From 34-65-8 sp964516135 (GTDB lineage Bacteria > Pseudomonadota > Alphaproteobacteria > Sphingomonadales > Sphingomonadaceae), in the NCBI GenBank assembly GCA_964516135.1, contig CAZEWN010000001.1, forward strand, positions 1-64,000: a DNA stretch of 64,000 nucleotides. The letters run 5' to 3'. This document shows positions 9,161 through 17,120 of this stretch, in pieces. The position numbers and the translations under genes were made by a program. Below the pieces are notes generated by a model that ran no database searches, was not told the origin of the DNA, and saw only the letters and a list, made by a program, of their open reading frames with translations. Position 1 is the stretch's first letter; each line of letters starts with the position of its first letter.

Positions 9161-11356
9161 TCAGAAGCTGGTCCGCACGCTCAGCTTGAAATTGCGGCCG
9201 GCCAGCGGAACGAAATCCTTCGTAAAGCTGGCATGGCGGCGGCCCTCGGCGTCGAACACATTGTTGGCCTGAAGCATCACGGTCACATTGTCGCTGCCGC
9301 GCAGGGGCTTGAACGCCAAGGACGCGTTGACGTGCGTAAAGCTGTCGGTCGGCGTTTCGAATGCCGCCACCCGGTCTTGGGCGTCGAACCACTGCACCTC
9401 GACGCGCCCGTCGAACAGTTCGGTCTGCGCCTCCAGCCCGCCTTGCAGGCGGAGCGGCGGGATGCGTGGTAGCGGGCTGTTGTCATCCAGTTCGGCGCGC
9501 ACATAGTCACCGCCGAGGTCGCCAATCAGCGCAAAACCGTCGGACCGGACCAATGGCATGCTGATCGCGGCTTCCACGCCCCAGTGATCGGCATCGGCCT
9601 GAAGATAGGTAAAGATCGGCAGCTCGCTCTCTTCATCCTCCTCGCCCGTTTCGGCAAGGTAGATGAAGTTGTCGAACCAATTGCGATAGACTGCGACGTT
9701 CACCGTGGCCGGCCCAACGGTGCCGCGAACGAACGCCTCGACCCCCCATGCTTTCTCCGTGGTCAGGTCGCGGTCGCCAATCTCGAAGGCCTGCGTCGCG
9801 ATGTGGGTGCCAAACGACAACAGTTCTTCGGCGCTGGGCGCGCGTTCCACGCGGCTGCCGGTCACGCCTATCCGCAACCCTTCGGCACCTTCCCACACGA
9901 GCCCCGCCGCGCCGGAAAAGGCATCATAACCGCGATCGAACGACGCGCGGCGCGACTGAACATCAGTCTTCTCATAACGTCCGGCCAGTTCGAGCTGGAA
10001 CGCGCCGACCGGAATTTCCTGAAGCGCGAACACCGCGAACTGATCGGTACGGTTCGGCGGAACATAGGCCTCGGGTCCGAACGCGTCGAAATCGCGGAAG
10101 TAATATTGGACGCCCAGCGCGCCGCCCCAGCCATTGCGATTGGCCTGCTCGAGTACCGCGCGCGCCTCCAAGCCCTTGACGTCGAAGACGGTGCCGACCT
10201 CGTCACCTTCGAATTCGGTGTGGGTATAGTTGGAAAAGCCGACGCGCGTGTTCAGGGCCTGGAAAAAACCGTCCCCCAAAGCCAGTCGGCCACGCATGTC
10301 GGCGCGGAACTGCCGCAGGTCGATGGTGATGATCTCACCTTCTTCCTCGCCATGCTCGTCGCCGTGATCCTCTTCGCCCTCGCCTTCTTCCTCGCCATGG
10401 CCATGATGATGACCGGCGCCAGGACGTGAAGGAACGCCATACAGCGTGTCGTACCAGCCCACGGCCGCGCCCAGGTTGCTGTCGCCCTCGAAGAAGGCGA
10501 AGCCCAGGTTCGCGCTCCAGGTTTCGGTGCCGCTGTTGGGCACCCTGCCGACAAGCCCGGCGGCCTCGCGCAGCTCCTCCGCTTCTTCCAGCTCGCCTTC
10601 CTCTTCCTCCTCGTCGGCATCGGCGAGCAGGTCGGCGCGCAGCGCATCGGACAGGACGAACCCGGGAATTTCGAAATCGTCCGTCTCGCGCCACGAACCG
10701 CTGGCGTGGACCACAAAGCGATCGCCGAGAGGCACATCGATCGAAGCCGCCGCCTCGCGCAGGTCGTAGGCCGTATCGGCGGCCGCAGATGCATCAAGAT
10801 GGAAAGGCTCGTTCAGGCGCCGTTGTGGAATGCGCTTGTCGATCACGTTGACCGCGCCGCCGATCGCCTGGCTGCCGTACAGCAACACGGCCGGGCCGCG
10901 CAGTACCTCGATCCGCTCAGCGGTGAGCGGGTCGATCGAGGTCGCGTGATCTACCGAGGTGTTCGAGGCATCGATCGCGCCGATACCGTCGATCAGGACA
11001 CGCACACGCTCCCCTTGAAGCCCGCGCAGGACCGGGCGCGACGAACCAGGTGAAAAGCTGGTGGCCGAGACACCCGGCAGGCTGGTGAGAATCTCGCCAA
11101 GTTGGCCATCCATGCGGCGCTGCAGTTCATCACCTTCGAGAACCGAGGTGCCCGCAAGAACGTCAAGCTGTTCCAGACCGATCCCGGTGACGACTATCTC
11201 GCCATCAGCGGAAACGCGCCGATCGTGCAAGTCGTCGCGCACGGGGGACTGGCTACCCGCCGCCGTCTGGGCTTGCGCGGGAACGGCGATACCGGCGGCC
11301 AGGGCGGCGACCGAGAGCGAAGCGGACAAGATGCCGCGAGCATGATGATACAACAT
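9161..11356 (-). CDS. TonB-dependent outer-membrane receptor with His/acidic loop (ZnuD-like, possibly metal uptake)
   Basis: 731 residues. The signal peptide is near residues 1-30. A plug domain follows (EIVVTGIGLEQLDVLAGTS, LPGVSATSFSPGSSRPVLRGL, RVRVLIDGIGAID, RIEVLRGPAVLLYGSQAIGG), then a beta-barrel ending NFKLSVRTSF with C-terminal Phe. Two unusual insertions sit in the barrel: an acidic run near residues 243-264 (DADEEEEEGELEEAEE) and a His/Glu/Asp-rich loop near 313-343 containing GHHHGHGEEEGEGEEDHGDE. Such loops are known in ZnuD-type zinc receptors, which suggests metal capture. I looked for a Zur-like palindrome in the 230 bases upstream and found none convincing. Start MLYHHARG is chosen because the signal peptide follows directly. 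Confidence 0.9.
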   Translation of the reverse strand: MLYHHARGILSASLSVAALAAGIAVPAQAQTAAGSQSPVRDDLHDRRVSADGEIVVTGIGLEQLDVLAGTSVLEGDELQRRMDGQLGEILTSLPGVSATSFSPGSSRPVLRGLQGERVRVLIDGIGAIDASNTSVDHATSIDPLTAERIEVLRGPAVLLYGSQAIGGAVNVIDKRIPQRRLNEPFHLDASAAADTAYDLREAAASIDVPLGDRFVVHASGSWRETDDFEIPGFVLSDALRADLLADADEEEEEGELEEAEELREAAGLVGRVPNSGTETWSANLGFAFFEGDSNLGAAVGWYDTLYGVPSRPGAGHHHGHGEEEGEGEEDHGDEHGEEEGEIITIDLRQFRADMRGRLALGDGFFQALNTRVGFSNYTHTEFEGDEVGTVFDVKGLEARAVLEQANRNGWGGALGVQYYFRDFDAFGPEAYVPPNRTDQFAVFALQEIPVGAFQLELAGRYEKTDVQSRRASFDRGYDAFSGAAGLVWEGAEGLRIGVTGSRVERAPSAEELLSFGTHIATQAFEIGDRDLTTEKAWGVEAFVRGTVGPATVNVAVYRNWFDNFIYLAETGEEDEESELPIFTYLQADADHWGVEAAISMPLVRSDGFALIGDLGGDYVRAELDDNSPLPRIPPLRLQGGLEAQTELFDGRVEVQWFDAQDRVAAFETPTDSFTHVNASLAFKPLRGSDNVTVMLQANNVFDAEGRRHASFTKDFVPLAGRNFKLSVRTSF

Positions 11357-11586
11357 AACGCAGCCCCTAGAAGGTGATCTGCCTTTTGAAAAGGGGCCTG
11401 TTCCGTTGAATGCGATGAAATGCCGGCGCATGTTGCCTGCACGCAATAACGCCCCGCTCCCTCTGCCGGACGGCGGGCGTGGGGATGCGCGCTAACCAGG
11501 GTCAGTCGTAGGCGACCGCGCGCCCGATCACACGGCCAAGGGTCCCGAATCCCGGCGTTAGGTCGCCGGTCGCCGTGGTGTCGCAA
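11357..11586. other. Intergenic gap upstream of the TonB receptor
   Basis: This 230-base gap lies between the stop of the FAH-family gene and the start of the receptor gene, both on the minus strand, so it should hold the receptor promoter. I see no clear sigma-70-like boxes, Zur-type palindrome or terminator hairpin with a T-tract. Confidence 0.5.
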
Positions 11587-12498
11587 TCAGACAGCGACGA
11601 TGGGGTGGCGCAGGCGCCCAATCTTTTCCAGTTCTGCTTCGATCACGTCGCCCGGCCAGACCCATTCCTGCGGTGTGCGCCCTGCCCCGACCCCTGCCGG
11701 CGTACCGGTGGCGATGACATCGCCCGGCTCCAGCGTCATCCCGGCGCTGAGGTCGGCGATCAGTTCGTCGACTTTGAACAGCATGTAGGCGGTGTTGCTG
11801 TTCTGCTTTTCCACCCCGTTGACCCACAGCGCCAGGTCGAGGGTCTGCGGATCGGGAATCTCGTCAGCGGTAACGATGCAGGGGCCCATTGGCGCGAATG
11901 TATCCTGCCCCTTGGAATATATCCATTGGCCCGAGCGCCGGCAGTCGCGCGCGCTCATGTCGATGATCAGGGTGTAGCCGAACACATGGCGCAACGCATC
12001 GGCACGCGCGACCCGCTTGGCGCGGCTGCCCATGATCACACCCAATTCGACTTCCCAATCGAGTTGCTGCGTGATGTTGGCATTGTGCTCAATCGCGTCG
12101 CCAGGCCCGATTACGCTCGTCGGCGGCTTAGAGAAAATCACCGGCTCGCGCGGCAAGTCGGGCGAGGTATCGAGCGCTTCAGCCGATTCGGCGACATGCT
12201 CGGTGTAATTGAGGCCAATGCCGAAGATGTTCTTGCGGGGCCGTGGGATCGGTGCGAGCAGGTGGGCGCTGCCCAGCGGAATCGCGCAACCAACCGGGTA
12301 TCGCCCTGCCGCGTCGGCCAGCAATTCGCTGGCCACCCGTACCGCATCAGGCCCCAGGTCGATGAATTCCAGCATTGTCGCCGGGATCGGTACGCCCGCG
12401 ACAGATCCCAGGCGCGCCAGATCGACGACCATCGCGTCCACGATGGCCCCAAGGCGCCCGGCATCGTCGCTCGCGAGGCGGTAAGTGACCAGTTTCAT
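11587..12498 (-). CDS. Fumarylacetoacetate hydrolase family protein (likely fumarylpyruvate hydrolase-like)
   Basis: 303 residues with an N-terminal domain of about 75 residues and a C-terminal FAH beta-roll. Metal ligands appear as E149 and E151 (QLDWEVELGVIMG) and D180 (YTLIIDMSARD). Conserved segments GIGLNYTEHVAE, PPTSVIGPGD, SKGQDTFAPMGPCIVTADEI and GDVIATGTPAGVG support the call. In gentisate pathways this family hydrolyses fumarylpyruvate or maleylpyruvate to pyruvate plus a C4 acid. It is the gene after the cupin dioxygenase on the same strand (12 bases apart), so both probably act on consecutive ring-cleavage intermediates. No maleylpyruvate isomerase is nearby. Confidence 0.9.
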   Translation of the reverse strand: MKLVTYRLASDDAGRLGAIVDAMVVDLARLGSVAGVPIPATMLEFIDLGPDAVRVASELLADAAGRYPVGCAIPLGSAHLLAPIPRPRKNIFGIGLNYTEHVAESAEALDTSPDLPREPVIFSKPPTSVIGPGDAIEHNANITQQLDWEVELGVIMGSRAKRVARADALRHVFGYTLIIDMSARDCRRSGQWIYSKGQDTFAPMGPCIVTADEIPDPQTLDLALWVNGVEKQNSNTAYMLFKVDELIADLSAGMTLEPGDVIATGTPAGVGAGRTPQEWVWPGDVIEAELEKIGRLRHPIVAV

Positions 12499-12510
12499 GT
12501 AGTTTCCCGT

Positions 12511-13638
12511 CTATTGAAGAATGGGTTGGTGCCCGCCGTTATCGCTGAAGCCTTCCTCGCGGTAGAGCCCCAGCGCGCGCATGGCGGGCAGGTCGTGGAA
12601 AGCGAACAGACACGCATCGTCGCTGTTCGAAGCATTGGCGTGTTCGTGCCACATCCACGCCGGAACCACGAAGATGTCGCGTTCTTGCCAATCGAACCGC
12701 TTGCCGCCGATCACCGACCAGCCGCTGCCCTTGGCGCACTGATAGACAAAACTGCCAACCTGGCGATGCGCCCGCGTGCGCTCGCCCGGCCGCAGCAGCT
12801 GCATCTGCGCGCCGATCGTGGGCATGACCGCACCGCCCGTTACCGGGTTCACGTAGTCAACGATGATCCCGTCGTACGGCGAACCATCGCTGACGGCGGC
12901 GAGTTTGGTCAGCGCATCGTAGGTGGGTGCCCATTCGTACTTGAGCATGGGCGAATATCGCTTGTTCCATTCCGCGCCCTGCGGCCGGACCCCGGAATGG
13001 GCCCAAGTCGCGGTCGTATCATCCACGGGATGGCCGACGACCTGGTTGAGGTCGGGGTGAACTTCGTAGAAGTTGGCTTCCAGCGCGTTCATCAGCGGGA
13101 TGTCGAGCCCGTCCTGCCAGATGCACACGGTGCCATCCTCGGCCACGCCATGCTCGTGCCAGGTGCCGTTGGGTGTCAGGACGAAGTCGTTGCGGCCGAG
13201 CGTCAGCTTGTGCCCGTCGACATTGGTGAAGGCGCCCGATCCTTCCATGATGAACCGCAGCGCAGAGGCGCTATGGCGATGGCTCGACGCGCATTCGCCC
13301 GGCGCCATGACCTGTAGCCCCGAATAGAGCCAGCCAACCGCCGCGACCACATCCTTGCGACCGGGATTTTCCAGATAGACCACCCGACGTCCGGCTTGCT
13401 CAGGCGTGACAAGATCAAGCGCGCGCAGCACGTCTTCGCGAAGATCGTTGTAGCGCCACAGCATGGGTATCGAGGTTGAAACCGGCTCCCACGGCTCGAT
13501 CTTATTGGCGACGGTCCACAGCGCTCCGGTCGCGAGCGAGGTCAGCCGATTGTAATATTCGACCAGTTCGGGCGTGTCGGCCACGTTGGCGCGGCCGATC
13601 ACGTCCTCGCGGTACTGGTCGAACGCCTGCGCGGCCAT
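12511..13638 (-). CDS. Gentisate 1,2-dioxygenase-like bicupin ring-cleavage dioxygenase
   Basis: 375 residues, the usual length for gentisate / salicylate / 1-hydroxy-2-naphthoate dioxygenases. The N-terminal cupin carries the iron ligands H120 and H122 (SSHRHSASALRF) and H161/H163 (GTWHEHG). The C-terminal cupin retains similar histidines (RAHRQVGSFVYQC and WMWHEHAN). These Fe(II) enzymes open gentisate between the carboxyl- and hydroxyl-bearing carbons without a catechol. The substrate cannot be read from the sequence, and relatives also cleave salicylates and hydroxynaphthoates. It pairs with the FAH-family gene and is divergent from the nitrilase gene across about 85 bases. Confidence 0.9.
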   Translation of the reverse strand: MAAQAFDQYREDVIGRANVADTPELVEYYNRLTSLATGALWTVANKIEPWEPVSTSIPMLWRYNDLREDVLRALDLVTPEQAGRRVVYLENPGRKDVVAAVGWLYSGLQVMAPGECASSHRHSASALRFIMEGSGAFTNVDGHKLTLGRNDFVLTPNGTWHEHGVAEDGTVCIWQDGLDIPLMNALEANFYEVHPDLNQVVGHPVDDTTATWAHSGVRPQGAEWNKRYSPMLKYEWAPTYDALTKLAAVSDGSPYDGIIVDYVNPVTGGAVMPTIGAQMQLLRPGERTRAHRQVGSFVYQCAKGSGWSVIGGKRFDWQERDIFVVPAWMWHEHANASNSDDACLFAFHDLPAMRALGLYREEGFSDNGGHQPILQ

Positions 13639-13726
13639 CCTGCAACCTCATGTCGAGCGGTTATCGCTTCGCCCGACAATGCCATTACCATGGCCCCTTG
13701 CGCTCATGCTAAATGATGCCATGGGC
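13639..13726. promoter_or_regulatory. Divergent promoter region, dioxygenase / nitrilase
   Basis: A short region between two oppositely transcribed catabolic genes. It contains AGCGGTTATCGCT (4-bp inverted arms around GTTAT). A LysR gene lies 1.5 kb away, so this is a candidate LysR target. I cannot define promoter boxes with confidence. Confidence 0.35.
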
Positions 13727-14665
13727 ATGACCTCCTTTCGCGCGGCCGTTATCCAGGCGGCCGCCAATCCCGCCGATCCCGCCGATTCAGCCAGCAAGGC
13801 AGCGCGGCTGATCCGCGAGGCAGCTGCCGCCGGCGCGCGGCTGGCGGTGTTTCCCGAAGCGTTCATCGGTGGCTATCCCAAGGGGGCCAGCTTTGGTACC
13901 CCCGTGGGGATGCGCAAGCCCGAGGGGCGCGAGGCCTATGCCCGCTATTTCGCCGGCGCGGTTGCCATCGACGGGCCCGAGGTAGCGCTGGTGCGCGAGG
14001 CGGCAGGCGCTGCCGACATGGTCGTGGTCGTAGGGGTCATAGAACGCGCCGGGAGCACGCTCTACTGCACCGCGCTGATCATTGATGGCGAATCCGGCAC
14101 GATGGCCACGCACCGCAAGCTGATGCCAACCGGCGCCGAACGACTGATCTGGGGCTTCGGCGATGGTTCGACCCTTCCCGCCGTCGAAACAGCGCTGGGC
14201 ACGGTCGGCGCGGTGATCTGCTGGGAAAACTATATGCCGATGATGCGGATGGCGATGTTCGCGCAAGGGGTCACGCTTTACTGTGCGCCCACCGCCGACG
14301 ACCGCGATGGCTGGGCGGCATCGATGCGCCACATTGCGCTGGAGGGGCGGTGCCACGTCCTCTCGTCTTGCCAGTTCATCCGCCGCGGCAATTATCCCGC
14401 AGACCATGAATGCGCGCTCGGGGATGATCCCGATACCGTGCTGCTGCGTGGCGGAAGCATGATCGTGGGTCCGCTCGGCGATGTGCTGGCGGGGCCGGAT
14501 TACTCCGGCGAGACGATCCTGTACGCCCAGATCGACCCCGCAGAGATCGCCCGTGCCCGGTATGATTTCGATGTCGCAGGCCACTACGCGCGGCCCGACG
14601 TCTTCCGGCTTGAAGTCGATCGCCGCCCTCGCCCGCCTGTCGCCTGGACGGACGCGCCGGAGTGA
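13727..14665 (+). CDS. Nitrilase (carbon-nitrogen hydrolase superfamily)
   Basis: 312 residues from MTSFRAAVIQAA. The full catalytic triad is visible: E44 (FPEAFIGGYPKG), K131 (THRKLMPTG) and C165 (AVICWENYMPMM). The ICWENYMP block is that of true nitrilases rather than amidases, so the reaction is nitrile to carboxylic acid plus ammonia. Alternative in-frame starts lie at 13721 and 13706; none has a convincing Shine-Dalgarno. The stop overlaps the flavin reductase start (GTGA), indicating translational coupling. In this setting it could convert arylacetonitriles to the acids used by the nearby CoA ligase, which is inference. Confidence 0.93.
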   Translation: MTSFRAAVIQAAANPADPADSASKAARLIREAAAAGARLAVFPEAFIGGYPKGASFGTPVGMRKPEGREAYARYFAGAVAIDGPEVALVREAAGAADMVVVVGVIERAGSTLYCTALIIDGESGTMATHRKLMPTGAERLIWGFGDGSTLPAVETALGTVGAVICWENYMPMMRMAMFAQGVTLYCAPTADDRDGWAASMRHIALEGRCHVLSSCQFIRRGNYPADHECALGDDPDTVLLRGGSMIVGPLGDVLAGPDYSGETILYAQIDPAEIARARYDFDVAGHYARPDVFRLEVDRRPRPPVAWTDAPE

Positions 14666-15315
14666 GCTTCCTCGATTTCGCCGCGCTCGACCGGCATTCG
14701 CGCTACAAGCTGATGAGCGCGGCAATCGTACCGCGCCCGATCGCCTGGGTCGGGACGCTATCGGCTGCGGGTATCGGCAATCTGGCGCCCTATAGCTTCT
14801 TCAACATGATGGGCGCTGCCCCGCCATTGGTGGTGCTGGGGACAATGCGGCAAGACGATGGACGGCTGAAAGACACCGCGCGCAACATCTTCGACACGGG
14901 CGAGTTCACGATCAACCTCGTCGCTGAAAGCACGCTCGAAGCGGTCAACCTGACCTGCGCCGATGCCCCGCCTGAAGTCGACGAAGCTGCGCTGGCAAGG
15001 CTTGCCCTGGAACCATGCCGACTGATCGCGCCACCGCGTGTCGCCGCATCCCCCGTCAGTTTCGAATGCCGCCTGTCAAGCCATGTCGACGCGGCGCCCG
15101 AAACGGTAATCCTGATCGGGGAGGTGATCGCGATGCACGTTGCCGACGCTTTTTTCGATGCGGAACGGCTCCGGCTCGATCCGGTTGCCATGGGCCTGAT
15201 GGGGCGGATCCACGGACCGGGCGCCTATACCCGAATCGCCGTAGATCGGCAGCTCGACCGGCCGGACTATGCCGATCTGGCCACCAGGGCCGTGCCGCCC
15301 GATTCGATCGACTGA
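14662..15315 (+). CDS. Flavin reductase family protein (DIM6/NTAB, FMN-binding)
   Basis: 217 residues beginning at a GTG that overlaps the nitrilase stop by four bases. It has the flavin-reductase-like split-barrel features PRPIAWVGTLSAAGIGNLAPYSFFNMMGAAPPLVVLG near the N-terminus, followed by FTINLVAE. Members supply reduced flavin to two-component monooxygenases or act as FMN proteins of unknown role. No flavin-dependent monooxygenase is visible in the window. Its 3' end overlaps the convergent LysR gene by 49 bases. Confidence 0.88.
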   Translation: MSFLDFAALDRHSRYKLMSAAIVPRPIAWVGTLSAAGIGNLAPYSFFNMMGAAPPLVVLGTMRQDDGRLKDTARNIFDTGEFTINLVAESTLEAVNLTCADAPPEVDEAALARLALEPCRLIAPPRVAASPVSFECRLSSHVDAAPETVILIGEVIAMHVADAFFDAERLRLDPVAMGLMGRIHGPGAYTRIAVDRQLDRPDYADLATRAVPPDSID

Positions 15316-16205
15316 CCAACCTCGATCAGCCGGTTGATAAACTTGCGTACCGGCGCCAGCATGACTCCGCGCCGCCGATAGGTAACGCCAACGGTCACCT
15401 GATCCCAGATCGGCTGGTCAAGCGCAATCGGCACGAGGTGGGCATATTCGCGGTCGAGCTTAATCAGCGCGCGGGGCAGGTAGCTGAGATAATCGCCTTC
15501 CTGCAGCATGGTGGCCATGAAGGTGGATGACGGCGTCGATATGACGCAGGTCGGCGGCGCCAGGCCCGCCCCGCGCAGCGCACGCGTGAGACGGTTGCGC
15601 TCGCCCTCCGTACCATCGGGCAGAACCCATTTGTACGGGCCGAGATCGGCGATTTCGACCTTGCCAAGCTTGTGCAGCGGGTGATCGGCGTTGGCGACGA
15701 TCACGATCTCGTCATGCAGCGCGACCTCCTGGCGGAAATCATCGTCGTGCGCGAGGCCGCCGATCGAACCGACGACGATATCGACCTCGCCGCGCCGCAG
15801 GCTGGCGATGAGCTCGTCGCGCAACCCCTGGCGGAAGGTGACCACTGCACTGTCGTCATTGGCGACGAAGGCACGTACCGCCTGGGGGATCAGATACTGC
15901 ATCATCGTGGCGCCGGCGCCCACCCGCACGATACCGCGCCCGGTGCCCTTCAACTGCGCCAGTTCCTCTGTCGCACGGTCAATCTCGCCGGTAATCAGTG
16001 CGGCATATTCGAGGAACACCTTGCCATATTCGGTTGGGACGACCCCCACGGGATGGCGTTCGAGCAGCATGACGCCCAGCGACTGTTCGAGATTGCGAAT
16101 GCTTTTCGACAGTGCCGGCTGGGTCACATGCAGCCGTTCCGCGGCCTGCCCGAAGCTGGCGCAGCGAACGATCTCCAGGTAGTATTTGATCTGCCGCAGT
16201 TCCAT
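15267..16205 (-). CDS. LysR-type transcriptional regulator
   Basis: 312 residues. The winged helix-turn-helix occupies residues 1-60 (MELRQIKYYLEIVRCASFGQAAERLHVTQPALSKSI in overlapping parts), with a periplasmic-binding-like effector domain from about residue 90. It lies between the nitrilase/flavin-reductase pair and the hydrolase-ligase-thiolase-dioxygenase operon. It is the only catabolic regulator visible in 9-30 kb, so it probably controls one or both flanking units in response to an aromatic or acyl intermediate. It sits 18 bases after the stop of the upstream hydrolase gene on the same strand, so it may be cotranscribed with that operon. Confidence 0.92.
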   Translation of the reverse strand: MELRQIKYYLEIVRCASFGQAAERLHVTQPALSKSIRNLEQSLGVMLLERHPVGVVPTEYGKVFLEYAALITGEIDRATEELAQLKGTGRGIVRVGAGATMMQYLIPQAVRAFVANDDSAVVTFRQGLRDELIASLRRGEVDIVVGSIGGLAHDDDFRQEVALHDEIVIVANADHPLHKLGKVEIADLGPYKWVLPDGTEGERNRLTRALRGAGLAPPTCVISTPSSTFMATMLQEGDYLSYLPRALIKLDREYAHLVPIALDQPIWDQVTVGVTYRRRGVMLAPVRKFINRLIEVGQSIESGGTALVARSA

Positions 16206-16223
16206 GCCGGTCGACGCCCTCCC

Positions 16224-17120
16224 TCAGTCCCCTTGTGACCAAGCGCCGCGCACGAAGTTACCGCCCTGCATGATCGCCCAGCATCCTTCTTCTACGGCAT
16301 GGGCGAAAATTGGCCAGACGTGGATCATGCCTGCCCATTCCTGGAACATCGCGGTGCCGCCCACCGCCTCGATCCGGTCGCGCAGGCGCGTGGAATCGGC
16401 TAGCAGCACTTCTTCCGACCCCACCTGCAGCAGCGTTGGCGGCAGGCCTTCGACCACGCCGAACAGCGGGGATGCGCGCGGGTCGGACGGATCCGCACCT
16501 TCCAGATAGACCGCCGCGGTCGGCTCCATCGTCGCTGCGTCCACGAAAGGATCGCGCGCTGCATGCGTGGCCACCGTCGATCCGGAATGGGTGAGGTCGA
16601 GATAGGCCGAAACAAGCCAGAGCGCATCAGGCATAGCCAGGCCATCGCCAAGCCGCGCCTGCAGTGCCGCCAGCGCGAGATTGGCCCCCGCGCTATCGCC
16701 GCCAATCGCCGTCGGACCCGCGCGGCCCGCCAGCCAGGCAAGGGTAGCGACAGCATCGTCTAGCGCGGCGGGGAAGCGATTTTCCGGTGCGAGCCGGTAG
16801 TCCGGCAGCAGAACCTGCGCCCCGCACGCCTGCGCCAGGCGTGCGGCAAAGGGGCGGTAGCTGTCCGCGGAGCCCAGCACGAACGCACCCCCATGAAGCC
16901 AGGCGATCACACCATCGCCGGATGCTTCGGTGCGGCACAACAGGCCCGAGAAACCCGGCGCGATTTCCACCCGCTCGGCAACGAAATCGGATGGCAAAGG
17001 CTGCCCGGCCATTTGCGCTTCGAAGCCAGCGCGGCGCATTTCGATCGGCGGCGCGGGTTGGCCACGCCGCGCACGCAGCATCGCGGCGATGGGGGCAACT
17101 TCCTCAAGTGACATTGGCAT
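16224..17120 (-). CDS. Alpha/beta hydrolase (hormone-sensitive-lipase family esterase)
   Basis: 298 residues. The oxyanion-hole motif HGGAF starts at residue 76, the nucleophile elbow GGDSAGAN has S143, and acid and base residues follow in the C-terminal third (DPRASPLFG region; the His in MIHVWPIF). The segment LPDYRLAPENRFPAALDD is characteristic of the HSL/class IV esterases. It overlaps the end of the acyl-CoA ligase gene by 17 bases (or 11 if the second ATG is used), so it is the fifth gene of the dioxygenase operon. It could hydrolyse an ester or thioester intermediate. Confidence 0.9.
   Translation of the reverse strand: MPMSLEEVAPIAAMLRARRGQPAPPIEMRRAGFEAQMAGQPLPSDFVAERVEIAPGFSGLLCRTEASGDGVIAWLHGGAFVLGSADSYRPFAARLAQACGAQVLLPDYRLAPENRFPAALDDAVATLAWLAGRAGPTAIGGDSAGANLALAALQARLGDGLAMPDALWLVSAYLDLTHSGSTVATHAARDPFVDAATMEPTAAVYLEGADPSDPRASPLFGVVEGLPPTLLQVGSEEVLLADSTRLRDRIEAVGGTAMFQEWAGMIHVWPIFAHAVEEGCWAIMQGGNFVRGAWSQGD

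Noticed and set aside
11357..11586. Zur box upstream of the His-rich TonB receptor
   Set aside because: I looked for a GTTATAAC-type palindrome and found only non-palindromic fragments (for example CGCAATAACG).
11575..13317. 580-residue forward frame antisense to the FAH and dioxygenase genes
   Set aside because: The minus-strand genes have clear active-site motifs; the forward frame shows none.
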